Assembly: GCF_036884845.1 (NCBI RefSeq)
Contig: NZ_CP145732.1
Coordinates: 3,286,001 to 3,350,000, forward strand
Length of the DNA: 64,000 bases
DNA from: Pseudomonas sp. MAG733B
Lineage (GTDB): Bacteria > Pseudomonadota > Gammaproteobacteria > Pseudomonadales > Pseudomonadaceae
Direction of reading: 5' to 3'
The translations under genes were made by a program, and so were the position numbers. The notes beneath the pieces were generated by a model. It saw only the letters and a program-made list of their open reading frames with translations, was not told the origin of the DNA and searched no databases. Shown here piece by piece: positions 9,109 to 19,627 of the stretch. The first letter of the stretch is position 1. Each line of letters starts with the position of its first letter.

Positions 9109-10176
9109 TCACTCAGCCCGGCTGACCACCTGCTCTCCCAACCGATACTGATTGTTCCCACTACGCTTGGCCTCATACATCGCCAGGTCGGCAATATGGA
9201 TCAGCCGGTCCATGCTCGGCGCATGATCCGGGAACACGGCGACCCCGAGGCTGGTGCCGATGTGGCGCTGGTCGTTGCCGATACTCATGGGCGGGGAGAG
9301 TTCGACAAAGATTTTCTGGCAGATACTGCGGGCTTCGTCTTGCAGGCTGCCTCCTTGGGGCAGGTTCTGGAAGATGACCACGAACTCGTCGCCGCCGATG
9401 CGGGCGACGGTGTCGGTGGCGCGGAGGATTTTTTTCAGTCGTGTGGCGGTGGTGATCAGGACTCGATCGCCGGCCGCGTGTCCGTAATGGTCGTTGATCG
9501 CCTTGAAGCCATTGAGGTCGACGAACACCAGCGCCACCCGGGTTGCGCTGACCCGCGCCTGTTCCAGTGCCTCGGATAATCGCTCTTCGAGAACCAGCCT
9601 GTTGGGTAACCCGGTCAGCGGGTCAAAATGGGCCAGGTGTCGCAGGTAAGTGGCGGAAGCTTTTTCCTCGGTGATATCGCGCACCACGCCCATCATCTTG
9701 ATCGTTTCATCGTGGTTGTTCTTCACCACGTTGCCGGTTTCCCGCAACCAGCGGATGGTGCCGTCGGGCCAGACCACGCGGTATTCCTCGTCGTGATTTT
9801 CGCCGGTGGCCAGGCAGCGCAATTCGCCGGCGCGAACCCTGGCCCGATCGTCCGGGTGCACGCAGGAACAGAACAGTGCGTAGGAGGGCGTCACTTCGCC
9901 GATCTTGAAACCGAACATGCCGTAGATCGCCTCGGACCAGTAGAGTTTGTCGGTGTCGACATCCCAGTCCCAAGTGCCGATGCGGGCAAAGTATTGGCTG
10001 CGTTTAAAGCGCTCGACGTCGCCGTCCTGACGAATGTTCTGGCCTTCGGCGAGGCTGTTGATGATGTCGCGATACTCGGCCAATTGCCTGCGCAACTTGC
10101 GCTCGCGGCAGATCAGCACGACGATCAGAACAAGCATTACCGAGCCGACGGCGGCGCTGGTCCAGAGCAGGGTCAT
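9109..10176 (-). CDS. PAS-GGDEF diguanylate cyclase, membrane anchored
   Basis: This 355-residue signalling enzyme makes cyclic di-GMP. One transmembrane helix occupies about residues 5-23, a PAS domain about 60-170 (with WPDGTIRWLRE and the PAC-like VVRDITEEK), and a GGDEF domain about 180-345. The active-site GGDEF is intact at 261-265 and the inhibitory I-site RxxD (RATD, 252-255) lies the usual distance before it, so the enzyme is expected to be active and product-inhibited. There is no EAL domain. It is a stand-alone gene; the PAS ligand cannot be predicted. Confidence 0.93.
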   Translation of the reverse strand: MTLLWTSAAVGSVMLVLIVVLICRERKLRRQLAEYRDIINSLAEGQNIRQDGDVERFKRSQYFARIGTWDWDVDTDKLYWSEAIYGMFGFKIGEVTPSYALFCSCVHPDDRARVRAGELRCLATGENHDEEYRVVWPDGTIRWLRETGNVVKNNHDETIKMMGVVRDITEEKASATYLRHLAHFDPLTGLPNRLVLEERLSEALEQARVSATRVALVFVDLNGFKAINDHYGHAAGDRVLITTATRLKKILRATDTVARIGGDEFVVIFQNLPQGGSLQDEARSICQKIFVELSPPMSIGNDQRHIGTSLGVAVFPDHAPSMDRLIHIADLAMYEAKRSGNNQYRLGEQVVSRAE

Positions 10177-10358
10177 TCAGGGATGGCCATCATGGCGTCA
10201 TAAACCCCAGGTGTTGGTGATGGTTAGCTTAGTTCAGGGTAACTTCGGCAAACAGCCGCAAACGGTGGTCAAGCGAGGGCAAAGGTTGCCAATCGACAGC
10301 AAATCTGGGAAAACGGCGCCCATCGGCCCTTGGGCGAACGAGCATACGAGTGAAATTA

Positions 10359-10697
10359 ATGAATGACGAGCTTCAGGTAATCGATCTACAGGTGGGTGAC
10401 GGTAAAGCCGCCATCAAAGGCGCATTGATCACCACCCAATACCGTGGCTGGCTGGAAGACGGGACTGAATTCGATTCTTCCTACAGCCGGGGCAAGCCTT
10501 TCCAGTGTGTGATTGGCACCGGTCGGGTGATTAAAGGTTGGGATCAAGGCCTGATGGGCATGCAAGTCGGTGGCAAGCGCAAGTTGCTGGTGCCGGCGCA
10601 TCTGGCCTATGGCGAGCGCACGATGGGCAAGATCACGCCGAATTCGAATCTGGTTTTTGAGATTGAGTTGCTGGAAGTGCTGACGCGGGATGATTGA
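10359..10697 (+). CDS. FKBP-type peptidyl-prolyl cis-trans isomerase
   Basis: This is a compact 112-residue FKBP-fold isomerase without a signal peptide or dimerisation domain, so it is cytoplasmic. Family residues are easy to see: YRGWLEDGTEFDSSYSRGKP, VIKGWDQGLMGMQVGGKRKL and PAHLAYGERTMGKITPNSNL. A GTG at 10350 in the same frame could add three residues; I prefer the ATG at 10359, with a GAG a few bases upstream. It aids proline-limited folding; specific clients are unknown. Confidence 0.9.
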   Translation: MNDELQVIDLQVGDGKAAIKGALITTQYRGWLEDGTEFDSSYSRGKPFQCVIGTGRVIKGWDQGLMGMQVGGKRKLLVPAHLAYGERTMGKITPNSNLVFEIELLEVLTRDD

Positions 10698-10715
10698 GGG
10701 TGATAGCTGAGCTGT

Positions 10716-10741
10716 TGTGGTGGGCGGTAAGTCCCACCACA
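10716..10741. terminator. Hairpin between convergent genes (possible terminator)
   Basis: Nine-base perfect arms TGTGGTGGG and CCCACCACA flank an 8-base loop, 18 bp after the FKBP stop. There is no T-run on either side, so intrinsic termination is only possible, not clear. Confidence 0.4.
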
Positions 10742-10768
10742 GTGTCCTGTATTTGAACGCTCGCCGGG

Positions 10769-11104
10769 TCAGGTAAATGCGTCCATATCATCGAGCGTAT
10801 CCGCGATGATTCCTTCCAGCGAAGGATATTTTTGCTTTACGGTTTCGAGTGCCGGAAGGACCACTTCCTTGTCCAGTTTTCCGTGCCTGCGAGCTATATG
10901 ACCAAGCGCGGTGACGGCGGATGCTGCAACCGATTCAGTTCCATTCTCGAGATGCTTCAGGCAAACGATCTGAGCCCAAACTCTGTCTTGTTCATTCAAA
11001 CCTATTGAAATCAAAGCGGTGACAATGTCCGTTTCTAAGTCGCTATCAAGAAGACTGACCGCTTCGTCGTGACTAATTGATGGATCCTGATAGAGAAAAC
11101 TCAC
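10769..11104 (-). CDS. Small HEAT-repeat protein, possible immunity-type protein
   Basis: This is a 111-residue acidic helical protein. The segments VTALISIGLNEQDRVWAQIV, AASAVTALGHIARRHGKL and VLPALETVKQKYPSLEGI read as two to three HEAT-like helical hairpins. It starts with GTG at 11104, supported by GGGGAG about 7 bases upstream. It lies 31 bp downstream of another small gene on the same strand, so the two are probably co-transcribed. Base composition is visibly richer in A+T than the flanking genes, suggesting acquired DNA. Small HEAT proteins of this kind often turn out to be immunity proteins for polymorphic toxins, but no toxin is adjacent and I do not recognise the family securely. 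Confidence 0.6.
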   Translation of the reverse strand: MSFLYQDPSISHDEAVSLLDSDLETDIVTALISIGLNEQDRVWAQIVCLKHLENGTESVAASAVTALGHIARRHGKLDKEVVLPALETVKQKYPSLEGIIADTLDDMDAFT

Positions 11105-11135
11105 TTTTTAGCTCCCCGGAATTTTTGCGCTAGCC

Positions 11136-11390
11136 CTAGGCGCAGTGTTTTCTACTCTCGTAGCCCATGAAAAGATCCAGTTCAACAGGCATCTGCTCTT
11201 TGAGAATTGAAGAGATTTGCCGGACCTGCTCGTCGGATAGCAGCCATTCTCCATCCGCGCTTTCGCTTGGACTTTTCCAGCCGAGAACAGTCATGACAAG
11301 GGCATCAAGCTCTGGTTGAACGGTCAGCTCGTTTTTTAATGAGTCATCCTCGGCATCACCTTTTAAGAAGCCGCTAATCCATAAAACCAT
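11136..11390 (-). CDS. Hypothetical small protein, upstream partner of the HEAT gene
   Basis: This is an 84-residue acidic protein (many D/E, ending VELDLFMGYESRKHCA) with no signal peptide or membrane helix. AGGA sits about 7 bases before the ATG at 11390. It is the first gene of a two-gene unit with the HEAT-repeat gene. The E/D-rich composition and the pairing suggest an immunity-like or antitoxin-like protein, but I do not recognise it and no toxin gene is present. The A+T bias matches its partner. Confidence 0.55.
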   Translation of the reverse strand: MVLWISGFLKGDAEDDSLKNELTVQPELDALVMTVLGWKSPSESADGEWLLSDEQVRQISSILKEQMPVELDLFMGYESRKHCA

Positions 11391-11521
11391 AACTGTCCTA
11401 TCAATCTATTCTGCAATGCTCGGTTCTGCGGGCCATGAGCGTCCTTGTTTCATTTTCTGATAGCGATGCGGACGCTAAATCAGGCTGCACTTTATAGATG
11501 TAAGGTGTTTCTGAAGCATCT

Positions 11522-11546
11522 GTGGGAGAGAGCCTGCTCGCGATGA
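11522..11546 (+). repeat. Solitary REP-like half element
   Basis: GTGGGAGAGAGCCTGCTCGCGATG is a single REP arm with no convincing inverted partner nearby. It lies in the 296-bp gap between the small-gene pair and the SDR gene, where I see no other feature. Confidence 0.5.
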
Positions 11547-11686
11547 GCGATGACGCTGACCGTCCTTGGTCGCAAGGAGATCAGCGCGCGGTTTGGGTTG
11601 CAGGTGCCGATGTCAGAAGCGCGCTCGGCAATAGCCTTTAAAAAACATCATGTTTGTGCTTCTATATATTGATATTTATAGAGTTA

Positions 11687-12430
11687 TTAGCGAATCGTAT
11701 ATCCGCTATCGACCACCCAATCCTGCCCGATGACATTGCGGGCGCCGTTGCCAAGCTGGAACAGAATCACGTCGGCGACGGCTCCGGCTTCCAGGAACTG
11801 GCCGTCCAACAGCCGCAGGTTGACTGCATTGGCCACGTCGCTCAGCTCTTCGCTCTTCAAGCCCAGGGTGGACCAGATCGGCGTGGCGGTAGGGCCGGGC
11901 GACACGGTGTTGATGCGGATGCCGTGCGGCGCCAATTCAACCGCCAAGGTGCGGGCATGATGGATCAACGCAGCTTTGGAGGCGATGTAGGCGGCCAACC
12001 CAGGGAAGGTTACTTGCGCCAGGAAGGTGCCGATGAACACCACCGAGGCGGATGCCGCCAGTTGCCCGCGCAGGCAGGCCAGGGTGTTCAGCGCGCCGGC
12101 GCCATTGACCGCCCATTGCCGGTCGAACGCGGTCAGGTCCAGGCCATCGGCCAACTCTGCAATGCCAGCGTTCGGCACCAGATAACTCACCGGGCCCATG
12201 GTTGCAGCCTGTTTCGCCAGCCGCGTCAGATCATCGGGTTGCGTGACATCGCCGGCGACCCATGACAGCTGAGTCGTGAAGCGCTCCGCCAATTCACCGA
12301 GTCCGCCGATCTGGCGGGACATTGCCAACACGCGGGCACCTTGAGCCAGTAGCCGCTCGGCGACGGCCAGACCGATTCCCGAACTGGCACCGGTGACGAC
12401 GGCGAGGCGATCCTGAAATGTATTGTTCAT
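11687..12430 (-). CDS. SDR-family short-chain oxidoreductase
   Basis: This is a 247-residue NAD(P)-dependent short-chain dehydrogenase/reductase. TGASSGIG near residue 13 binds the cofactor, NAGIAELADG follows, and the catalytic YIASKAALIHHA motif (Tyr-x-x-x-Lys) is present. The start at 12430 has AAGGA at about 10 bases; 43 open upstream codons lack family character. It stands alone between two intergenic gaps of about 300 bp. The substrate is unknown. Confidence 0.85.
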   Translation of the reverse strand: MNNTFQDRLAVVTGASSGIGLAVAERLLAQGARVLAMSRQIGGLGELAERFTTQLSWVAGDVTQPDDLTRLAKQAATMGPVSYLVPNAGIAELADGLDLTAFDRQWAVNGAGALNTLACLRGQLAASASVVFIGTFLAQVTFPGLAAYIASKAALIHHARTLAVELAPHGIRINTVSPGPTATPIWSTLGLKSEELSDVANAVNLRLLDGQFLEAGAVADVILFQLGNGARNVIGQDWVVDSGYTIR

Positions 12431-12726
12431 AAACGATGTTCCTTTGGTCAGTGAGCGTTCACAGGTCACGTACCAAAAATCAGGCCAATGTGAAGAGGCT
12501 TGAAGCGCGGGCGTTTGTGGCGGGTGAGGGTTATTTTGACTCGATGTGCATGTTGTCATTAAGACCGCTTCTGGTCTTTTTGACTGAGTAAAAAACTCAG
12601 GATTTACAGCGGCTTACAGCGAGCTTCAAATCCGTGATCTGACTAAAAAAATCGAAACTGGGTCTGTTTTTTATCGTGATCTTTCAGTAGCGTCGGTGCG
12701 ATTCAACTCTCATCAGCAGGAAACCC

Positions 12727-13203
12727 ATGTCGTCATTCAATGAATTCCGGGAGATGGTTCAACAGCTGGATGCTGCTTACCGACACTGGACCGGCGAACG
12801 CCTGCCGGCACCGGATTCGCTGAGCGAAGACGAGCGCCTGGCCTGGTTGCATGCCCGGGCACCCTACGCCTTGCTGGCCCATGGCACTGAAGCCGATCCG
12901 CTGTTCTATTACGCCAACGAGCAGGCGCTCGCCAGTTTCCAATATCCGCGCGAGCAGTTCATCGGTATGCCTTCGCGTTTCAGCGCATCACCGCTGGACC
13001 GGGAAATGCGCCAGACCCTACTTGAGCAAGTCACGGCCAAGGGCATTGCCCACGGCTACAGCGGCTATCGGGTGGACCGCATGGGGCAAGCCTTCATGAT
13101 TCATGAAGGCAGTGTCTGGACGCTGCTGGACGAGCAGGGCGTTCGCTGTGGCCAGGCCGCGTTGTTCTGGCCGGACCCGGAGCGCGTGGGGCAACTCGGC
13201 TAG
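12727..13203 (+). CDS. MEKHLA-domain protein
   Basis: This 158-residue soluble protein consists almost entirely of a MEKHLA domain, a PAS-like module. Typical pieces are APYALLAHGTEADPLFYYAN, FIGMPSRFSASPLDREMR and GYSGYRVDRMGQAFMIHEGS. AGGA precedes the ATG. Proteins of this family are widespread single-domain proteins in Pseudomonas with no settled function; ligand sensing is an inference from the fold. A strong terminator follows. Confidence 0.8.
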   Translation: MSSFNEFREMVQQLDAAYRHWTGERLPAPDSLSEDERLAWLHARAPYALLAHGTEADPLFYYANEQALASFQYPREQFIGMPSRFSASPLDREMRQTLLEQVTAKGIAHGYSGYRVDRMGQAFMIHEGSVWTLLDEQGVRCGQAALFWPDPERVGQLG

Positions 13204-13222
13204 ATCGGCCGTGCGATCGGGC

Positions 13223-13266
13223 AAAAAAATCGCCGCCTTCGAGTACCGAGGGCGGCGATTTTTTAT
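13223..13266. terminator. Bidirectional intrinsic terminator between MEKHLA gene and ilvE
   Basis: AAAAAAATCGCCGCC and GGCGGCGATTTTTT form a G+C-rich stem with an A-run on one side and a T-run on the other, between two convergent genes. It should terminate both. Confidence 0.9.
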
Positions 13267-13283
13267 TGCGGATGGGCGTCAGG

Positions 13284-14303
13284 TCAAACCTTGACGATCC
13301 AGCCCGCTGGCGCTTCGATGTCGCCGGTCTGCACGCCGGTCAGCTCTTTGTAGAGCTTCTGGGTGATCGGGCCGACTTCGGTTTCGCTGTGGAACACGTG
13401 CAGGTGATCGTTGTAGTCGATGCCGCCAATCGGCGTGATCACGGCAGCAGTGCCGCAAGCACCGGCTTCCTTGAAGTCCGACAGCTTGTCGATCAGCACG
13501 TCACCTTCAACCACTTCCAGGCCCAGACGGGACTTGGCCAGCTCGATCAGCGACAGGCGGGTGATGCCCGGCAGTACCGACGGCGAGTTCGGGGTCACGA
13601 ACTTGTTGTCGTGGGTGATCCCGAAGAAGTTGGCCGAACCGACTTCCTCGATCTTGGTGTGGGTCATCGGATCCAGGTAGATGGCGTCGGCGAAGTTGGC
13701 TTTCTTGGCCTTGGAGCCCGGCATCAGGCTGGCGGCGTAGTTGCCACCGACCTTGGCGGCGCCGGTGCCTTGTGGTGCGGCACGGTCGTAGCTGGAGATC
13801 TGGAAGTTGTGCGGGGTCAGGCCGCCCTTGAAGTAGGCGCCGACCGGGATGCAGAAGATCGAGAAGATGAACTCGGGTGCGGTGCGCACGCCGATGTTGT
13901 CACCCACGCCGATCACGAACGGACGCAGGTACAGCGCGCCGCCGGTGCCGTAAGGCGGGATGAAGCGCTCGTTTGCGCGAACCACTTCTTTACAGGCTTC
14001 GATGAACTGCTCGGTGTCGACTGTCGGCATCAACAGGCGCGCGCAGCTGCGTTGCATGCGCAGGGCGTTCTGGTCCGGGCGGAACAGGTTGATCGAGCCG
14101 TCTTTGCAACGATAGGCCTTCATGCCTTCGAAGCACTGCTGGCCATAGTGAAGAGCAGTCGAGCCTTCGCTGATGTGCAGCACGTTATCTTCGGTCAGGG
14201 TGCCTTTGTCCCACTCGCCATTGCGAAAGTACGACAGATAGCGCTTGTCGGTCTTGATGTAGTCAAAACCCAGCTTGTCCCAATTGATGCTTTCGTTACC
14301 CAT
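13284..14303 (-). CDS. ilvE: Branched-chain amino acid aminotransferase
   Basis: This 339-residue class IV PLP-dependent aminotransferase interconverts leucine, isoleucine and valine with their 2-keto acids. FRNGEWDKGTL, HYGQQCFEGMKAYR, the PLP lysine in GAAKVGGNYA (Lys184) and EVGSANFFGI are all present. The start MGNESINWD at 14303 has AGAGGG upstream. It belongs to the eukaryote-like long BCAT group. It lies on the same strand as, and 233 bp downstream of, the bkd operon, whose substrates are exactly its products. A REP pair separates them, so separate transcription is likely. Confidence 0.95.
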   Translation of the reverse strand: MGNESINWDKLGFDYIKTDKRYLSYFRNGEWDKGTLTEDNVLHISEGSTALHYGQQCFEGMKAYRCKDGSINLFRPDQNALRMQRSCARLLMPTVDTEQFIEACKEVVRANERFIPPYGTGGALYLRPFVIGVGDNIGVRTAPEFIFSIFCIPVGAYFKGGLTPHNFQISSYDRAAPQGTGAAKVGGNYAASLMPGSKAKKANFADAIYLDPMTHTKIEEVGSANFFGITHDNKFVTPNSPSVLPGITRLSLIELAKSRLGLEVVEGDVLIDKLSDFKEAGACGTAAVITPIGGIDYNDHLHVFHSETEVGPITQKLYKELTGVQTGDIEAPAGWIVKV

Positions 14304-14448
14304 GACACCCTCTATCACTGAACAACCGTCGAAACGGTTCAAGGCTTCTGACGTTTTTTTGGATGGGGACAACAATACTTCATTCCGGGCCTGTTTCGCA
14401 GCCCGGACTATCGGATGACAGACAGATAAATCACGCAGGCCTCAAGAA

Positions 14449-14513
14449 ATCGCTAGCAGGCTAGCTCCCACAGGGGAACGCATTCCAAATGTGGGAGCCA
14501 GCCTGCTGGCGAT
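14449..14513. repeat. REP inverted pair (GTGGGAGC class)
   Basis: ATCGCTAGCAGGCTAGCTCCCAC and its imperfect inverted copy GTGGGAGCCAGCCTGCTGGCGAT are separated by about 18 bp, between lpdV and ilvE. Confidence 0.8.
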
Positions 14514-14536
14514 GGGGCCATCCCTGCCAACCTCAG

Positions 14537-15919
14537 TTACAGGTGCAGCGCATGACCTAGTGCCCGCAACGCCGCTTCCTGCACCGCTTCACCCAGCGTC
14601 GGATGCGCATGAACGGTGCCGCCGATGTCTTCCAGCCGTGCGCCCATTTCCAGGCTTTGCGCGAACGCCGTGGACAGTTCGGACACCCCGACACCCACCG
14701 CCTGCCAGCCGACAATCAGATGATTGTCCCGACGGGCGACCACACGCACGAAGCCGCTTTTCGATTCCAGTGTCATCGCCCGGCCATTGGCGGCGAACGG
14801 GAAACTGGAAACGATGCAATCCAGGCCGGCAGCCTTGGCTTCATCCGGGGTCTTGCCGACCACCACCAGTTCCGGGTCGGTGAAGCACACGGCGGCGATG
14901 GCGGTAGGGTTGAACTCGCGGGACTTCCCGCTGATCAGCTCGGCAACCATCTCGCCTTGGGCCATGGCCCGGTGGGCGAGCATCGGTTCGCCGCTGAGGT
15001 CGCCGATGGCGTAGACGTTGCGCATGCTGGTCTGGCAGCGGTTGTCGATCTTGATCGACGAACCGTTCATGTCCAGGTTCAGCGCTTCGAGGTTCCAGCC
15101 CTGAGTGTTCGGTTTACGGCCCACGGCCACCAGCACCTGATCGGTTTCCAGGTTCAGGGTGTCGCCGCTCGGTTCCAGAACTTGCAAGGTATTACTAGAA
15201 GAATCAAATCCTTGCACGCTGTGTTTCAAGTAAAGCTTCACGCCGAGTTTTTTCAGTTCGTCTTGCACCGGTTGGGTCAGCTCAGCATCGTAGGCCGGCA
15301 GGATGCGATCCTGCGCTTCCACCACGCTAACGTCCGCACCGAGCTTGCGATAGGCAATGCCCAGTTCCAGACCGATGTAGCCGCCACCGACCACGATCAG
15401 CCGCTTGGGAACCGAACTCGGTGCCAACGCTTCGGTGGAGGAGATGATCGGACCACCAATCGGCAGCATCGGCAGGTTCACGCTCTTGGAACCGGTGGCC
15501 AGCACCAGGTGTTCGCATTGAATGCGCGTGTCGCCGACGTCGACGGTTTTACCGTCAACCACCTTGGCCCAACCTTGCACTACCTGGACCTTGTTCTTTT
15601 TCAGCAATGCCGCAACGCCGGTGGTCAGGCGATCAACGATGCCGTCCTTCCACTCGACGCTCTTGGTGATGTCGAGGGTTGGTGCCGAAACGCTGATACC
15701 CAGAGCCGAATGCTGGCTGTGGTATTGCGTCTGGTGAAACTGCTCGGCGACGTGAATCAACGCCTTGGACGGAATGCAGCCGATGTTCAGGCAAGTGCCG
15801 CCCAGGGATCCGCCTTCCACCAGAATGGTCGGGATGCCCAACTGACCAGCACGGATCGCCGTTACATAACCGCCAGGGCCGCCGCCGATGATCAGCAGCT
15901 TGGTGTTCAAAGTTTGCAT
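14537..15919 (-). CDS. lpdV: Dihydrolipoyl dehydrogenase of the branched-chain keto-acid complex (E3)
   Basis: This 460-residue FAD enzyme re-oxidises the dihydrolipoyl arm of the branched-chain 2-keto acid dehydrogenase, passing electrons to NAD. FAD-binding [10 protein letters not shown] is at residues 9-18 and the redox disulfide GGTCLNIGC has Cys43 and Cys48. A second nucleotide fold [10 protein letters not shown] is mid-protein, and the C-terminal [10 protein letters not shown] supplies the His-Glu base pair. It is the last gene of bkdA1-bkdA2-bkdB-lpdV, three bases after bkdB. The symbol lpdV follows the Pseudomonas convention for the valine-specific E3. Confidence 0.97.
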   Translation of the reverse strand: MQTLNTKLLIIGGGPGGYVTAIRAGQLGIPTILVEGGSLGGTCLNIGCIPSKALIHVAEQFHQTQYHSQHSALGISVSAPTLDITKSVEWKDGIVDRLTTGVAALLKKNKVQVVQGWAKVVDGKTVDVGDTRIQCEHLVLATGSKSVNLPMLPIGGPIISSTEALAPSSVPKRLIVVGGGYIGLELGIAYRKLGADVSVVEAQDRILPAYDAELTQPVQDELKKLGVKLYLKHSVQGFDSSSNTLQVLEPSGDTLNLETDQVLVAVGRKPNTQGWNLEALNLDMNGSSIKIDNRCQTSMRNVYAIGDLSGEPMLAHRAMAQGEMVAELISGKSREFNPTAIAAVCFTDPELVVVGKTPDEAKAAGLDCIVSSFPFAANGRAMTLESKSGFVRVVARRDNHLIVGWQAVGVGVSELSTAFAQSLEMGARLEDIGGTVHAHPTLGEAVQEAALRALGHALHL

Positions 15920-15922
15920 TCG

Positions 15923-17194
15923 TTACTCCACAAACAAGGTGGCGGGTTGTTCGAGCAAGCCACGGATGGCCTGGATGAAGAGCGCCGCGTCCATGCCGTC
16001 GACCACGCGGTGATCGAAGGAGCTGGAGAGGTTCATCATCTTGCGGATCACGATCTGGCCCTTGATGACCATTGGCCGTTCGACGATTTTGTTCACGCCA
16101 ATGATTGCCACTTCCGGCAGGTTCAGCACCGGTGTGCTGACGATGCCGCCCAACGCGCCGAGGCTGGTCAGGGTGATGGTCGAGCCGGACAATTCATCGC
16201 GGCTGGCCTTGCCGTTGCGCGCAGCGGTGGCCAAGCGAGAGATTTCTGTCGCGCTGTCCCACAGGCTGCGGGCTTCGGCGTGACGTACCACCGGCACCAT
16301 CAAACCGATGTCGGCCTGGGTGGCGATACCCACATGCACCGCGCCGAGGCGGGTGATGACCTGGGCTTCGTCGTCGTAACGGGCGTTGATCTGCGGGAAA
16401 TCGCGCAGCGCGACGACCATTGCGCGGACCAGGAACGGCAGCAAAGTCAGCTTGCCGCGAGTGGCACCGTGTTTTTCGTTGAGGTGTGCGCGCAGCTCTT
16501 CCACGGCGGTGACGTCGATTTCTTCGACATAACTGAAATGGGCGGCACGCTGGGTGGCGTCCTGCATGCGCTGGGCGATCTTGCGGCGCATGCCGATCAC
16601 CGGGATTTGTTCTTCGTCAGTGCGCTGGGTGTAGGCACTGTTGACCGTCGATGCATTGGACTGCCCCTGCGCCAGGTAGGCGTCGAGGTCTTCATGCAAC
16701 ACGCGACCGGCCGGGCCGGTGCCGCGCACCAGGCGCAGTTGAATGCCCAAGTCCAGCGCATGCTTGCGCACGGCTGGGGAGGCCAGCGGACGTTCATCCG
16801 CTTCACGAGCGACCATCGGACCCTGGCAAACGGCAGCTTTCGGCGCTGCGGCAGCCACCGGTTTGCGTTCCACTACGGCTTCGACTTTCGGTGCTGCGAC
16901 CGGCGCTTCTTTTACAGGTGCCGGTTGCGCCGACTCCTTAACGTTGCCCGCGCCTTCGACTTCAATGCTGATCAGCACACTGCCGACCGCCATGACTTCG
17001 CCCGGCTGACCGCCGAGGGCGATGACCTTGCCATGCACCGGCGAAGGAATATCCACCATCGCTTTATCGGTCATGACATCGGCCAGCACCTGATCTTCGA
17101 CGACCATGTCGCCGACCTTGACGTGCCACACCGACAATTCAACTTCTGCAATGCCTTCACCAATGTCCGGCATCTTAATAACGTGCGTGCCCAT
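15923..17194 (-). CDS. bkdB: Branched-chain 2-keto acid dehydrogenase E2 (dihydrolipoyl acyltransferase)
   Basis: This 423-residue E2 core protein transfers branched-chain acyl groups to CoA. The N-terminal lipoyl domain has VMTDKAMVDIP, with Lys44 as the lipoylation site. An Ala/Pro/Lys-rich linker follows, then a peripheral-subunit-binding domain around SPAVRKHALDLGIQLRLV and the catalytic acyltransferase domain ending in DHRVVDGMDAA, with active-site His near 395. Only one lipoyl domain is present. The stop of bkdA2 abuts its start with no spacer, implying translational coupling. Confidence 0.97.
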   Translation of the reverse strand: MGTHVIKMPDIGEGIAEVELSVWHVKVGDMVVEDQVLADVMTDKAMVDIPSPVHGKVIALGGQPGEVMAVGSVLISIEVEGAGNVKESAQPAPVKEAPVAAPKVEAVVERKPVAAAAPKAAVCQGPMVAREADERPLASPAVRKHALDLGIQLRLVRGTGPAGRVLHEDLDAYLAQGQSNASTVNSAYTQRTDEEQIPVIGMRRKIAQRMQDATQRAAHFSYVEEIDVTAVEELRAHLNEKHGATRGKLTLLPFLVRAMVVALRDFPQINARYDDEAQVITRLGAVHVGIATQADIGLMVPVVRHAEARSLWDSATEISRLATAARNGKASRDELSGSTITLTSLGALGGIVSTPVLNLPEVAIIGVNKIVERPMVIKGQIVIRKMMNLSSSFDHRVVDGMDAALFIQAIRGLLEQPATLFVE

Positions 17195-18253
17195 TCAGAC
17201 CTCCATGACCCGTTTCAGAGCCGCGCCCACACGGGACGGGCCAGGGAAATACGCCCACTCTTGCGCGTGCGGGTAGGGAGTGTCCCAACCAGTGACGCGT
17301 TCGATCGGCGCTTCCAGGTGGTGGAAGCAGTGCTCTTGCACCAACGACACCAGTTCAGCGCCGAAACCGCAGGTGCGGGTGGCTTCATGGACTACCACGC
17401 AGCGGCCGGTTTTCTTCACCGACTTGACGATGGTTTCCAGGTCCAGCGGCCACAGGCTGCGCAGGTCGATGACTTCGGCGTCGATGCCGGTTTCTTCAGC
17501 GGCGACCTGCGACACGTACACGGTGGTGCCGTAAGTCAGGATGGTCACGTCCTTACCCGGACGGGTAATGGCGGCGACGTCCAGCGGCACGGTGTAGTAG
17601 CCGTCCGGCACTTGCGCGGCAGGGTGTTTCGACCACGGGGTTACCGGGCGGTCGTGATGGCCGTCGAACGGGCCGTTGTACAGGCGCTTTGGCTCCAGGA
17701 AGATCACCGGGTCATCGTTTTCGATGGAAGCGATCAGCAGGCCCTTGGCGTCATACGGGTTGGATGGCATGACGGTGCGCAGACCGCACACCTGCGTGAA
17801 CATCGCCTCGATGCTCTGGCTGTGAGTCTGGCCACCATAGATGCCGCCGCCGCAGGGCATGCGCAGGGTCATCGGTGCGGTGAACTCACCGGCCGAGCGA
17901 TAACGCAGGCGGGCGGCTTCGGAGATGATCTGGTCGGACGCCGGGTACACATAGTCGGCGAACTGGATCTCGGCCACCGGGCGCAGACCGTAGGCGCCCA
18001 TGCCAACGGCGACGCCAACGATGCCGCTCTCGGAGATCGGCGCGTCGAACACGCGGGAGGTGCCGTATTTGTTCTGCAGGCCTTCGGTGCAGCGGAACAC
18101 GCCGCCGAAGTAGCCGACGTCCTGGCCGAACACCACGACGTTGTCGTCACGCTCAAGCATCACATCCATGGCCGAGCGCAGGGCCTGGATCATGGTCATG
18201 GTGGTCGTGGTCATGGCGGTGTCCAACTGGATATTGTTGTTGTGATCGTTCAT
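17195..18253 (-). CDS. bkdA2: Branched-chain 2-keto acid dehydrogenase E1 beta
   Basis: This 352-residue beta subunit of the thiamine-dependent E1 component decarboxylates 2-keto acids of Val, Leu and Ile together with BkdA1. Family segments include VVFGQDVGYFGGVFRCTEGL, PISESGIVGVAVGMGAYG and EIQFADYVYPASDQIISEAA. One base separates it from bkdA1. The first ~12 residues (with DHNNNIQ) are poorly conserved, and an internal ATG about 14 codons in is an alternative start. Confidence 0.96.
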   Translation of the reverse strand: MNDHNNNIQLDTAMTTTTMTMIQALRSAMDVMLERDDNVVVFGQDVGYFGGVFRCTEGLQNKYGTSRVFDAPISESGIVGVAVGMGAYGLRPVAEIQFADYVYPASDQIISEAARLRYRSAGEFTAPMTLRMPCGGGIYGGQTHSQSIEAMFTQVCGLRTVMPSNPYDAKGLLIASIENDDPVIFLEPKRLYNGPFDGHHDRPVTPWSKHPAAQVPDGYYTVPLDVAAITRPGKDVTILTYGTTVYVSQVAAEETGIDAEVIDLRSLWPLDLETIVKSVKKTGRCVVVHEATRTCGFGAELVSLVQEHCFHHLEAPIERVTGWDTPYPHAQEWAYFPGPSRVGAALKRVMEV

Positions 18254-18254
18254 G

Positions 18255-19562
<1,308 letters not shown>

Positions 19563-19627
19563 CTACAACAATCATAGGCCCGGCCAAGAAGAATATTTCT
19601 CTCTGTTTCATTGCGCTAATGATCATT

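Noticed and set aside
11391-11686. A gene in the gap between the small-gene pair and the SDR
   Set aside because: No frame with a ribosome-binding site and sensible codon use is visible; it holds only a decayed REP arm.
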